Source of the DNA: 1162T-S-0a-05 sp050299435
GTDB taxonomy: Bacteria; Pseudomonadota; Gammaproteobacteria; Pseudomonadales; Cellvibrionaceae
Direction: 5' to 3'
Assembly: GCA_050299435.1 (NCBI GenBank)
Contig: JBNKVX010000026.1
Span: 1-42,626 of the forward strand
DNA length: 42,626 bases
In this document: one piece after another, positions 25,719-34,426 of the stretch
Position numbering within the stretch: the first letter of the stretch is position 1
Layout of the letters: the number at the start of each line of letters is the position of its first letter
Notes under the pieces: model-generated
What the model was told of the DNA's origin: nothing
Seen by the model: the letters and a program-made list of their open reading frames with translations, nothing else
Database searches by the model: none
Program-made: the position numbers and the translations under genes

Positions 25719-26572
25719 TGATTATCTCCCAATAAACTTTTGATTTGCGTGTAAACGCTCATTACTTTTTCCGCGTATTTGGAATCGGTCGCATAACCCG
25801 ATTTCTGGAGCTGCCGAATAAATCCAGTTGCGTCACCTGATTGCTTCAATGCCTCTGAAAATCGTTCATTGTTTTTTAACAAATCAACATAGTCTTCTAT
25901 GGATTCGCCAATATTCTTATAAACCTTAAATTCGGATACTTCATTTTTAAGCACACCCTGCTTTTCTTCCAGACTACGAACATCAACACTTTCACCCTGC
26001 CAATCCCGGCTGCGTTTAATATTGAATAGATTAAAACTGGGCTCTCCCTTATCATCAGCCAACATATACTTGCCCCAACCGGTTTCCAAAGCAGATTGGG
26101 CAGTAAGCAACTTTGCATCAACCCCAAGGGCTTTAGCTGCTTTCTCCACATAGGGAAGTACTTTTTCAACAAAGCTTTCGCGTGAATCTGAAAATTCAAC
26201 GCGAGGAGCTTGCCCATCCCTGCTTTCTTTTGGCGATTTGGAATTTGTTTCTTCAACACCGTAAGATTGCTGCAACTGCCTGTATAGCACATCAGCAATA
26301 CCTAAACCTTTATTTTTAGAAAGTGTCAATGAAAGTTGATGATCGTGCATATCGCGATAAAAATCACTTTCGTTACTATTGAATAGACTATCTTCCTCAA
26401 ATACGGCATTTGCATTGCGCATATTTTTAAGCATGATATTAATAAACATGGATTCGAATTGTTGGGCAACTTTTTTAAGTGCTGTATTTCGATCTGCAGA
26501 ACGAATTTCTTTCCCAACAGCATTCAGGTCGGTAAAAACGTCTTTTGAAATGGCAGAAGGAGGAAGGCTCAC
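25715..26572 (-). CDS. flgJ: Peptidoglycan hydrolase and rod cap FlgJ
   Basis: This 285-residue dual-domain protein has an N-terminal rod-binding domain (about 30-100, including QFESMFINIMLKNMRNAN and FYRDMHDHQLSLTLS). A C-terminal glucosaminidase domain (about 130-280) carries the catalytic glutamate in SALETGWGKYM and the later FNIKRSRDW and KSGYATDSKYA segments. It caps the growing rod and opens the peptidoglycan in the periplasm. It starts with GTG at 26572, directly after the flgI stop, behind GGTGAT. Slightly shorter than the ~313-residue Salmonella protein, with both active regions present. Confidence 0.95.
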   Translation of the reverse strand: MSLPPSAISKDVFTDLNAVGKEIRSADRNTALKKVAQQFESMFINIMLKNMRNANAVFEEDSLFNSNESDFYRDMHDHQLSLTLSKNKGLGIADVLYRQLQQSYGVEETNSKSPKESRDGQAPRVEFSDSRESFVEKVLPYVEKAAKALGVDAKLLTAQSALETGWGKYMLADDKGEPSFNLFNIKRSRDWQGESVDVRSLEEKQGVLKNEVSEFKVYKNIGESIEDYVDLLKNNERFSEALKQSGDATGFIRQLQKSGYATDSKYAEKVMSVYTQIKSLLGDNQ

Positions 26573-27676
26573 TTATATCACCATGATCTCTGCCCTTAAG
26601 GCACCCGCTTGTTTTAGCGCTTCCAATATCGCCATCAAATCGCCAGGTGCCGCGCCAACATCATTTACAGCCCGAACAATATCACTCAGCGTTGGACCTG
26701 GTTTAAATTCAAACATTTGCCCACTTTCTTCCGTCGCTTGCACTTCACTGTTGGGAACAACCACCGTATCACCCGCTCCAAACTGATTAGGCTGACTGAC
26801 CACTGCGTTTTCACTTATGGTCACAGTTAGTGAGCCGTGCGTAATTGCGACAGGGTCAACGCGAACATGCTCACCCACTACGATCGTGCCAGTGCGTGAA
26901 TTGATAATCACTTTCGCAGCTGCATCGCCAGGTTTAACTTCAATGTTTTCTAACACTGAAATGTAATCCACTCTTTGCGAGGGATCGTGAGGCGCTTGTA
27001 CTACAACTGAGACTGCATCCAGGGGCTTGGCCACGTTCGGGCCTAATACCTGATTAATACCGTGCGCAACGCGTTTTGCTGTAGTGAAATCTGGAGAATG
27101 TAAATTAAATATTACTTTATTGTCGCCGCCAAAATCAGTTGGCACGCTACGCTCCACTAGTGCGCCACTTGGCACACGCCCCACACTGGGAACATTCACT
27201 GTAAGTTTGGAGCCATCCCTCCCTTCCGCACCAAATCCGCCTACAACCAGATTCCCCTGGGCAACGGCATAGGTATTTCCATCCACACCTTTTAAAGGTG
27301 TTAGAAGCAAACTACCTCCGCGTAAACTTTTCGCATTGGAGATAGAGGAAACCGTCACATCAAGTTGTTGACCCGGCTTGGAAAATGCCGGTAACTCTGC
27401 GTGCACAGCAACGGCTGCAACATTTTTCAGTTGAAAGCGCGCGCCTGGCGGGATAGTAATACCAAATTGTTTTAACATCGTCATAAATGACTGAATGGTA
27501 AAAGGCGATTGGTTAGTTTGGTCTCCAGTACCGTCCAGACCAACAACAAGTCCGTATCCAACAAGCTGATTCACCCGCACACCTTGCACTGAGGTAATAT
27601 CTTTAATCCTTTCAGCCGCTGTACTTGTGCCTATTAAAAACAAAGCTGATAGGAGTAATCCTTTTTTAATATTCAT
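26573..27676 (-). CDS. flgI: Flagellar P-ring protein FlgI
   Basis: This 367-residue periplasmic protein builds the P ring in the peptidoglycan layer. It has a Sec signal peptide (MNIKKGLLLSALFLIG, cleavage near TAA-E), then the diagnostic ERIKDITSVQGVRVNQLVGY and GLVVGLDGTGDQTNQSPFT. NSRTGTIVVGEHVRVDPVA and the C-terminal IVRAVNDVGAAPGDLMAIL are also canonical. Length matches the family. AGGACAG precedes the ATG, and the gap to flgH is 16 bases. Confidence 0.97.
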   Translation of the reverse strand: MNIKKGLLLSALFLIGTSTAAERIKDITSVQGVRVNQLVGYGLVVGLDGTGDQTNQSPFTIQSFMTMLKQFGITIPPGARFQLKNVAAVAVHAELPAFSKPGQQLDVTVSSISNAKSLRGGSLLLTPLKGVDGNTYAVAQGNLVVGGFGAEGRDGSKLTVNVPSVGRVPSGALVERSVPTDFGGDNKVIFNLHSPDFTTAKRVAHGINQVLGPNVAKPLDAVSVVVQAPHDPSQRVDYISVLENIEVKPGDAAAKVIINSRTGTIVVGEHVRVDPVAITHGSLTVTISENAVVSQPNQFGAGDTVVVPNSEVQATEESGQMFEFKPGPTLSDIVRAVNDVGAAPGDLMAILEALKQAGALRAEIMVI

Positions 27677-27692
27677 TGCTCTGTCCTTTTAG

Positions 27693-28394
27693 TTAAAACG
27701 GCCAAATTGGGCTATTAAAGAAATTACTCAACCAACCCATACGCTGAGAGTTTGCAATATCGCCTTCGCCAGAATAAGTAATTCTTGCATTGGCAATTTT
27801 TGTTGAGAGTACTGTATTTTCAGGTGTAACATCATCGGGCCGAATTAATCCACTGATGCGAATATATTCATCTCCTCGATTAAGGGTAATCCATTTTTCT
27901 CCGCGAATTGCCAGTGTGCCGTTAGGGAACACATCGACGACTGTCACACTGATGTTGCCTTGCAGTCTGTTGCTTTGATCTGCCTCAGCTTCACCTTTGA
28001 ATTCACGTTCGGCTTGAATATCGGTACTCATGGCAACACCATTATGAGTTGGTGTTAAACCAAGTATTCCACCTGTAACAGGATTACTAATATCATTTTC
28101 TTTTGAAATATCAATATTCGATGACTTGCTCGAAGTGGTGCGCTCTTCGAGCACAACAGTGATAATGTCACCCAAGCGCATCGCCTTCCTATCCGAATAC
28201 AATTCCAATCCTGTTGTACTGCTAAATAAAGATCCCTGACTTGAAACTTCAGGAATTGTAGACGGCACCATAGCTGGCGCATAGTAGGGATCACCCGGCA
28301 TAGCGGGTTGTTGAATAACACAACCAAAACTTGTGAATAAAAAAGTAAGTAGCAAACCTATTCGAAATACTTTTTTAGTTAGTGTATTACTCAT
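27693..28394 (-). CDS. flgH: Flagellar L-ring lipoprotein FlgH
   Basis: FlgH forms the L ring in the outer membrane. The N-terminus shows a lipoprotein signal (IGLLLTFLFTSFGC) with the lipidated cysteine at about C25. The consensus before it is imperfect. Body segments such as AMRLGDIITVVLEERTTSSK, EGEAD-like SNRLQGNISVTVVDVFPNG and EKWITLNRGDEYIRISGLIR are canonical. A TTG at 28400 would add two residues. I chose the ATG at 28394 because it is the first standard start. It lies 12 bases behind flgG. Confidence 0.95.
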   Translation of the reverse strand: MSNTLTKKVFRIGLLLTFLFTSFGCVIQQPAMPGDPYYAPAMVPSTIPEVSSQGSLFSSTTGLELYSDRKAMRLGDIITVVLEERTTSSKSSNIDISKENDISNPVTGGILGLTPTHNGVAMSTDIQAEREFKGEAEADQSNRLQGNISVTVVDVFPNGTLAIRGEKWITLNRGDEYIRISGLIRPDDVTPENTVLSTKIANARITYSGEGDIANSQRMGWLSNFFNSPIWPF

Positions 28395-28406
28395 ATCCAA
28401 AACCCA

Positions 28407-29192
28407 TCACAAATTTTGAGTCACAAACTGCAACATTTGATCAGCAGTGGAGACTATTTTTGAATTCATTTCATAAGCACGCTGAGTGGTAATCATGTTC
28501 ACCATTTCTTCAACGATATCGACGTTAGAATTTTCCAACATTCCTTGTTTAAGCTGACCAAGTCCATTTTCACCTGGTGTACCAATAAGAGGATCACCGC
28601 TTGATGGGGTCTCAAGGAAAACATTTCCACCAATAGCCTGGAGTCCACCAGGATTAACAAAATCAACCAGTTGAATTTCACCAAGCACTTGAGGATCAGG
28701 TGTTCCTCGTATGAATGCACTCACAGTGCCATCAGTTCCAATGGTGAGATTATCCACACCTTCAGGAATTGTAATTCCAGGTTGCAATAGCAATCCGCTC
28801 GCATTCACAATCTCGCCATCACCATTCAAATGTAATTGTCCATCACGCGTATAAGAAACAGTTCCGTCGGGTTGCAATATTTGCAAAAATCCTCGGCCGT
28901 CTATAGCAATATCCAAAGATTGTTGCGTTATTTGTAAACTTCCGGACGTAAATTCTTTTTGAGTACCAACAATACGCACACCCGTACCAAGCTGTATACC
29001 CGAAGGCAGTTGAGTTTCTTCCGTTGTTTGCGCGCCGGGTTGCCGTTGGATTTGATAGAGCAAATCTTCAAACACCGCACGATCACGTTTAAAACCCACA
29101 GTGGACGCGTTGGACAAATTATTCGCGACGGTGGTCAGCTTCATGTCCTGAGCCGCGAGTCCAGTTTTACTAACGTATAATGCTGCGTGCAT
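28407..29192 (-). CDS. flgG: Flagellar distal rod protein FlgG
   Basis: This 261-residue protein, the standard FlgG length, has the N-terminal rod/hook motif KLTTVANNLSNASTVGFKRD and DLLYQIQRQPGAQTTE. GTGVRIVGTQKEFTSGSLQ is diagnostic of FlgG. The C-terminal LKQGMLENSNVDIVEEMVNM and QRAYEMNSK are the paired helix of axial proteins. AGGTGA precedes the ATG. It is cotranscribed with flgF (46-base gap) and forms the distal rod that crosses the P and L rings. Confidence 0.97.
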   Translation of the reverse strand: MHAALYVSKTGLAAQDMKLTTVANNLSNASTVGFKRDRAVFEDLLYQIQRQPGAQTTEETQLPSGIQLGTGVRIVGTQKEFTSGSLQITQQSLDIAIDGRGFLQILQPDGTVSYTRDGQLHLNGDGEIVNASGLLLQPGITIPEGVDNLTIGTDGTVSAFIRGTPDPQVLGEIQLVDFVNPGGLQAIGGNVFLETPSSGDPLIGTPGENGLGQLKQGMLENSNVDIVEEMVNMITTQRAYEMNSKIVSTADQMLQFVTQNL

Positions 29193-29238
29193 ACTTCACC
29201 TCTGGTTTATTTCCCTGTAATCAATTCTTTTTAAGCTC

Positions 29239-29985
29239 TTAAGAGTTCTGCAACAATCGTGCGGAACTTTCTGATTGCTCTTGAACGTTCTGCATGATTT
29301 TTATTTGCACTTCATATTGCCTGGCCATTTCGAGCATTTTTGTGAGCTCGTTGACCGCATTCACATTGCTGCCTTCTAAAAACCCGGATTTAACTCTTAC
29401 TTGCGCATCGGCTGCAATCTCCACTTCCTGATCTTTTGCACGAATCAATCCGTCTTCTGATTTATAAAATGAATTTGCTTCCGGGTTGACCAACTTAATT
29501 CGATCGATCACAACAATGCCGTCTGCGCCCAAACCGAGAGGAATTGCAGTAACTGTTCCATCAATTGCAACTTCAATTTTTTCTGCCGCTGGCACCGCAA
29601 GCGGTCCACCATTACCCATTACCGGCAAGCCATTGCCGGTTCTTAAAATACCAACATTGTCGACAAACATTGAACCGATACGTGTATACGCTTCGTTACC
29701 GTCTGGTGCTTGAACTGCAATGAACCCTTCGCCTTCAATTGCAATATCCAAATCGCGCCCGGTTTGCGCCATCGGACCTTGAGAGAAATCAGTTGCGGGA
29801 ATTTCTGTTTGTGCGTAAGCCCTTGAAGGATGGCCGCTCCCGTAATATACGGGCATACTGCGCGCTTGCGTGAAGTCTGAACGAAAACCTGTTGTACTGA
29901 CATTCGCGAGATTATTTGCAGCTACGGCTTGTGCGAGCATATTGTTTTTCGCACCGGTCATTGCAATATATAAGGCTTTATCCAC
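29239..29985 (-). CDS. flgF: Flagellar proximal rod protein FlgF
   Basis: This 248-residue rod protein has the N-terminal axial motif AVAANNLANVSTTGFRSDF and YIAMTGAKNNMLAQ. The C-terminal LEGSNVNAVNELTKMLEMAR pairs with it. GRDLDIAIEGEGFIAVQ is typical of FlgF/G. It starts with GTG at 29985 behind GGAG. A sigma-54 promoter lies about 40 bases upstream, so flgF begins a transcription unit (flgFGHIJKL) separate from flgBCDE. Confidence 0.96.
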   Translation of the reverse strand: MDKALYIAMTGAKNNMLAQAVAANNLANVSTTGFRSDFTQARSMPVYYGSGHPSRAYAQTEIPATDFSQGPMAQTGRDLDIAIEGEGFIAVQAPDGNEAYTRIGSMFVDNVGILRTGNGLPVMGNGGPLAVPAAEKIEVAIDGTVTAIPLGLGADGIVVIDRIKLVNPEANSFYKSEDGLIRAKDQEVEIAADAQVRVKSGFLEGSNVNAVNELTKMLEMARQYEVQIKIMQNVQEQSESSARLLQNS

Positions 29986-30025
29986 TGTACATCTCCGTCA
30001 AAAATTTCCTTTATATACAGAAAAT

Positions 30026-30041
30026 TGCAACGTCTATGCCA
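30026..30041 (-). promoter_or_regulatory. Sigma-54 promoter of the flgFGHIJKL unit
   Basis: On the minus strand TGGCAT, 5 bases, TTGCA, with one mismatch from consensus. The predicted start near 30015 leaves a leader of about 30 bases before the flgF GTG. Repeat copy 2 begins 35 bases further upstream. Confidence 0.75.
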
Positions 30042-30075
30042 AAGGTGTCAGATTTTTGTTTTATCCTGCTGTTTT

Positions 30076-30190
30076 TTCTCTGCGCTCCAGGGAGGGCCAC
30101 CCAAAACACGCTATGAATACATCCCTGTACGCTCTACGTCGGCGTCCTGCCTCCGAAGGTTTTGGGTGGCCCTCCCTGGAGCACAGAGAA
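30076..30190 (-). repeat. Dispersed hairpin repeat, copy 2 (inverted)
   Basis: The core at 30108-30158 is in the opposite orientation to copies 1 and 3. Its arms 30076-30107 and 30159-30190 are complementary at 31 of 32 positions. The arm inner end is CCACCCAAAAC, unlike the other copies. It lies between the solute-binding-like gene's 3' end and the flgF promoter. Confidence 0.9.
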
Positions 30191-30265
30191 GGATCACGAA
30201 ATTTCAAAATAAATGAGGAGTGAGAACACACACCAAAGGTTATTTTTCTATTTTTGAAGAAGTTT

Positions 30266-31141
30266 TTACAAGGTTGTGGGATCAAGCCAAAGTGCCGGTT
30301 CATCAACTGGCGTTTCTTTTGGAAGTGTGGGATTGTCTAATGGAAAGCTAAGGCGATTTTTAATATTGGATTTACTCACCACATCCTGAACAGTGGGATC
30401 AGAAATAAAATACTCATGAAACGAGCCATCATTAATCATTTTACGAAGACCACTTTCCAATTCCCGCGCCAATTCTTGATTTTCTTTCGAAACGAACAAA
30501 TAAAATGGCATCTTATAAACCAGCATAAGATTTTTCTCGACAGCAAGTTCAAGCGTGGGCCTAATTTGCATTTCAGACCACGGTTCTTGCACCCCTCTAG
30601 GAAACGCATCAATACGACCACCATCTACCATGTAAAACAAACTGTCGTATTTGTTTGCAGTCACCACGTTTAAACCATTGTGGCGCAATATTCCGGTATC
30701 AGCCCAAGTTGTGCCTTGCCCAAGTTTGAAATGAACAAGATCTTCTTTCGTCTGAATGTCTTCAAAACGTTGTTGATTGTTTTTATGAATTAAAAAGATT
30801 CGGTGTCCAAGCAGGCCTTTGTAGAGTGGAATGCGAACAGGCTGTAAAATGTCTTCCATTTCCTGATTTGTTGCGGCCCACATGATGTCAATGCCACCCT
30901 CACTCACCATTTGAATCATGCGACCTTGGGGAATTTCACCAGGGATTTTTTTATATTCCCAGGTAAATTGACTTCGCGCAAGAGAACGCTTTACCAGTCC
31001 AAACGAATATCGACCGAGAGAATCTTCCACTGAGTTATAGACAAGTGTACGAGTTTCAGCTTGCGCTGAAAGAACAGAAATGCAGAGGATAATAACGCCT
31101 GTAGAAAGCAAAACTACGCGCCAGATAGGTCTGGAATCCAC
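30266..31141 (-). CDS. Periplasmic solute-binding-like protein (SBP_bac_3 type)
   Basis: This 291-residue protein has a signal peptide (VVLLSTGVIILCISVLSAQA, cleavage near AQA-E). The mature part resembles bacterial extracellular solute-binding family 3 proteins: SEGGIDIMWAATNQEMEDIL, LGQGTTWADTGILRHNGL and a MVDGGRIDAFPRG hinge region. No transporter permease or ATPase gene is nearby. It starts with GTG at 31141 behind GGTGG. It is inserted between flgE and flgF, two genes that are often adjacent in gammaproteobacteria. It may be an orphan binding protein, a sensor partner, or merely a passenger gene. I assign no ligand. Confidence 0.8.
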   Translation of the reverse strand: MDSRPIWRVVLLSTGVIILCISVLSAQAETRTLVYNSVEDSLGRYSFGLVKRSLARSQFTWEYKKIPGEIPQGRMIQMVSEGGIDIMWAATNQEMEDILQPVRIPLYKGLLGHRIFLIHKNNQQRFEDIQTKEDLVHFKLGQGTTWADTGILRHNGLNVVTANKYDSLFYMVDGGRIDAFPRGVQEPWSEMQIRPTLELAVEKNLMLVYKMPFYLFVSKENQELARELESGLRKMINDGSFHEYFISDPTVQDVVSKSNIKNRLSFPLDNPTLPKETPVDEPALWLDPTTL

Positions 31142-31183
31142 TTAATACCACCAAAAAAACAAAGTTTCTACGAGTATAGCAAT

Positions 31184-31216
31184 TGCGTAGAAGTACGCAG
31201 GGAGCAACTTGCTCCC
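31184..31216 (-). other. Two contiguous RNA hairpins after flgE
   Basis: On the minus strand GGGAGC-AAGTT-GCTCCC is followed immediately by TGCGTA-CTTC-TACGCA. Both have perfect six-pair stems. There is no T-run after them, so they are more likely an mRNA-stabilising or attenuating element than a simple terminator. They lie 13 bases behind the flgE stop. Confidence 0.6.
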
Positions 31217-31229
31217 CCGCTCTTAGAAC

Positions 31230-33674
31230 TTATCTCAGGTTGATAATGGTCTGAGTAACCTGATCAGCCGTTTCGATGGTTTTTGCGCTCGCCTGGAAAT
31301 TTCTTTGAGCGATGATGAGGTTTACCAATTGCTCCGACAAATCGACATTCGATTCTTCCAAAGCGCCTGACTGGATCGCTCCCAGGGCTGCACTGCCCGG
31401 CACACCTACATTAGGACCACCCGACTCAAAGGTTTCAGCCCATGAAGTGTTACCCACTGGTTGCAATCCTTGTTGGTTGGTAAAGTCTGCCAAAGCAAGC
31501 TGTCCCAGAATTTGCGATTCGCCATTGGTAAAACGAGCAAATATCATTCCTGAATCATCAATCGCCAAACCGGACAGGCGGCCTGTTGCATAACCATTTT
31601 GATCAACATCATTCACCGAAAAGGCGGAACCAAATTGCGTGGTACCCAACAAATCAATTACGAAGTTTGAACTTGTGGGTGGATCAGGGATAACGACTAT
31701 ACCCCCCGCTAAAACATTTTGTGGACCCTGTGCTCCGTTGGGTTGTCCATTTTGATCAAGCGGAGTCCAGTTTGAAATCAGAATGTCTGAGGTGGCTGTG
31801 GTATTGAGAGAACCGTCCGGATTGAAATACACGTCATAACCCGCCGTTGTAGGCAGTGTATTTAAGGGTGGCGCTAAAGTGGTATCCGGATCACCCACAT
31901 CTTCTCCATCAATTTGCACATACATACGCCAGTGATTGGGTGTCGTTGTGGGATCACTGGGAGCGTAATCCTGTTTCACAAAATACTGCGTCATCACATG
32001 GGAATTTCCTAAACTGTCGTAAATAGTCATGGATGTCGCGCTATTAAAAGTTGCCTGATCATTTGGGTCAAACTGATTCAAAACAACCGGTGAAAAAACA
32101 GATGCTGTTAGCGGTTGAAAGATGCCTGTTGAAGGCGGTTGCGCATTGCTGATGGCATAATCTTCTTCTAAAACAATATTCAGATAGCCCCCAACCACGG
32201 CAGAATTGGTAGCCGCATCATAATTCCCTGCCCCCACGCCATCGGAAGCAGAATCGACTTCCAAAGTTTGGCCAGGCGCCGCTGTATCACCTTGAACAGT
32301 TAGCGAATCGCCATCGTCAGTGCTGTCAATTGATACACTCAGATCATCACCAACTGCCGAACTGACGGAGAGAGAAGTGCCACTGCCGTTTAACACCGCA
32401 GAAATACCTGGCATGGTCGTGTTAGTAAGCGCGTTGATTTCTGACTCCAACCCCGCCAACGTGTCTGATAGCAAGGTAACCCCATTGATTGTCATTGTCA
32501 TATTGCCAGCGGAATTGTTGTAATTGGAAATGGTGATGTCGGTTTGCGCAGTCGCTGTAATCCCTTGTAAAGAATTCATATCCGAAGCGGTATTAGAAGC
32601 GGTTTGGCCCGCTGGTGCCGTGTAGGTCACCACATTGCCACTGGGATCTGTCACATCAATTGACTGCTGCGGATAGCCATTAGTCACTTGCGGAATTCCA
32701 CCTACAGATCCCGGATCAGGGTTAATACCGAGCTGCGCCGCTGGACCCGAGAAACTCGATAAGGTGATCTGTGAGTTTTCTCCTGATTGTAACCCGGTAA
32801 ATTCCAATGCGTAATTGCCACTGCCTAAGTCAACCGCGTTTGCCAATACATCGATGGCTGTTTGTGGCGAAGTGGGAGCAGATAGTTGCGAATTAATCAC
32901 ACTCGCCAAAGTTCTTAGATCGTTAAAGGTATTTATATTTGTCGGCACTCCGGCAAGCGTATCTAAACTGACGCTCACGGCACCATTATTGCCGGATGAA
33001 GCGGATAACTGCACATCAAACCCGACAGTTGTGGAACTGAAATCAACAACAGGTGCAAGTGGCAGAGCAAAACTTGCACTGGTTGTCGTGGTTGTCGTGG
33101 CGGTTTGCAAACCCGCTTGTGCCACACCTACGGCATTACCGTCTGTTGTAAGACTCAAACCGTTGCTTTGCAATACCTGTTCTGTGGAATCCAAATTCAA
33201 CAGCGATTCCACAAGGGTGGTTTGTCGAGGTGCGAGGTTACTGGTTTGAATCTGAATATCGCCCTGAATACCACCGATATTTCCGAGGAAGTCAGCAGAA
33301 AATCCTTGTAAACGCGCATCTGTGTTATTGGTGATAAAGCCTTGGTCATCCAAACCAAAAGCACCCGACCGGGTGTACAAGACTTCACCTTCTCGTTCGA
33401 CAATAAAAAAACCGTTTCCATTTATCGCCAAATCCAGTTCGCTTTCGGTAAAACCTACACTCCCTTGAGTAAAACGTTGTGCTACATCCTGAATCAACAC
33501 ACCACTGCCGATCGCGTTTGTGCCTGCCCCCAAAACTGAGGTGGCATACACATCACCAAATTCGACACGAGAGGATTTGAATCCCGTGGTTGATGCATTG
33601 GCAATGTTATTGCCGGTAACCGATAAATCACTTGATGCGGCACGAATGCCACTGAGCGCGGTATCAAAAGGCAT
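31230..33674 (-). CDS. flgE: Flagellar hook protein FlgE, very large
   Basis: This 814-residue hook subunit compares with ~400-460 in Salmonella or Pseudomonas. The N-terminal axial motif SVTGNNIANASTTGFKSSRV is at 18-37, GSVGFTESELDLAINGNGFF is at 71-90, and the C-terminal ALEESNVDLSEQLVNLIIAQ is at 771-790. A conserved FlgE D2 segment (NSATSMTIYDSLGNSHVMTQ) appears near 544-563. Residues ~208-518 form a large beta-rich insert with strong resemblance to part of FlgK. GGAGAT precedes the ATG. It is the fourth gene of flgBCDE. Confidence 0.95.
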   Translation of the reverse strand: MPFDTALSGIRAASSDLSVTGNNIANASTTGFKSSRVEFGDVYATSVLGAGTNAIGSGVLIQDVAQRFTQGSVGFTESELDLAINGNGFFIVEREGEVLYTRSGAFGLDDQGFITNNTDARLQGFSADFLGNIGGIQGDIQIQTSNLAPRQTTLVESLLNLDSTEQVLQSNGLSLTTDGNAVGVAQAGLQTATTTTTTSASFALPLAPVVDFSSTTVGFDVQLSASSGNNGAVSVSLDTLAGVPTNINTFNDLRTLASVINSQLSAPTSPQTAIDVLANAVDLGSGNYALEFTGLQSGENSQITLSSFSGPAAQLGINPDPGSVGGIPQVTNGYPQQSIDVTDPSGNVVTYTAPAGQTASNTASDMNSLQGITATAQTDITISNYNNSAGNMTMTINGVTLLSDTLAGLESEINALTNTTMPGISAVLNGSGTSLSVSSAVGDDLSVSIDSTDDGDSLTVQGDTAAPGQTLEVDSASDGVGAGNYDAATNSAVVGGYLNIVLEEDYAISNAQPPSTGIFQPLTASVFSPVVLNQFDPNDQATFNSATSMTIYDSLGNSHVMTQYFVKQDYAPSDPTTTPNHWRMYVQIDGEDVGDPDTTLAPPLNTLPTTAGYDVYFNPDGSLNTTATSDILISNWTPLDQNGQPNGAQGPQNVLAGGIVVIPDPPTSSNFVIDLLGTTQFGSAFSVNDVDQNGYATGRLSGLAIDDSGMIFARFTNGESQILGQLALADFTNQQGLQPVGNTSWAETFESGGPNVGVPGSAALGAIQSGALEESNVDLSEQLVNLIIAQRNFQASAKTIETADQVTQTIINLR

Positions 33675-33699
33675 GGTAATCTCCTACTTCAAATCAAAT

Positions 33700-34416
33700 T
33701 TACTCATTAAATTGTTTAACTTCGGCCAAACTAACTGGTCCGATGCCCGCCAGATTTAAGGTAAGCAAGCCGTTGGCCCCTACCGTGACACTGTTTACAT
33801 TTGCACTTAAGGCTGTTTCCAGCGCTGTTTCTTCTCCATCAATCATGGAACTCACTTCAAATCGATATGTACCGGTTGTAACACCTTCAGGGTGATTAAC
33901 GGACTGATCTTTAACTTCACCATTGACTTCAAGAAAACTGCCATCCCAGCGAAAAACCAGTTCGCCTGCGGGTTGTTGACCCAGAGAAAATTCGTCAACA
34001 AAGGAACCGGATTCCGAATAAATTTTAATACGAACATCGCTTGTGCTGGTTGGCACTTCCACACCGCCGCTTACAACATCTGCTAGTGAAAGTTGTGCTC
34101 GATCTGTTGGTACGGTAACCGAACGACCCACTAAGGTTGACGCTTGCAGCGCTTGATTAGCCACAAAGTTATTCGTAAAACTATCAAAATTATTGTTCAA
34201 TCGATCCAGGCTTTCGACCGATGAAAATTGTGCAAGTTGTGCTATAAATTCAGTATTATCCTGCGGACTCAAAGGATCTTGATTTTCCATCTGGGTAATC
34301 ATCAACTTCAAAAACGCACGTTGACCGAGTTCATTTTCCTGATTTTCTTCTTCTTTTTTATGAACCAAACCCAGCTCACCAAAAAGATTACTTCCGCTTG
34401 CACTGATCTCATTCAT
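33700..34416 (-). CDS. flgD: Flagellar hook assembly protein FlgD
   Basis: This 238-residue hook cap protein guides FlgE polymerisation and is later discarded. The diagnostic FLKLMITQMENQDPLSPQDN and FIAQLAQFSSVESLDRLN lie in the N-terminal third. VGRSVTVPTDRA and the beta-rich GELVFRWDG segment in the C-terminal part match the FlgD tudor/Ig-like domain. It lies 10 bases after flgC and 25 bases before flgE, within flgBCDE. Confidence 0.96.
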   Translation of the reverse strand: MNEISASGSNLFGELGLVHKKEEENQENELGQRAFLKLMITQMENQDPLSPQDNTEFIAQLAQFSSVESLDRLNNNFDSFTNNFVANQALQASTLVGRSVTVPTDRAQLSLADVVSGGVEVPTSTSDVRIKIYSESGSFVDEFSLGQQPAGELVFRWDGSFLEVNGEVKDQSVNHPEGVTTGTYRFEVSSMIDGEETALETALSANVNSVTVGANGLLTLNLAGIGPVSLAEVKQFNE

Positions 34417-34426
34417 GGTGATTCAC

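Noticed and set aside
30025..30223. Small plus-strand frames over repeat copy 2
   Set aside because: They read the repeat core and arms and have no ribosome binding site.
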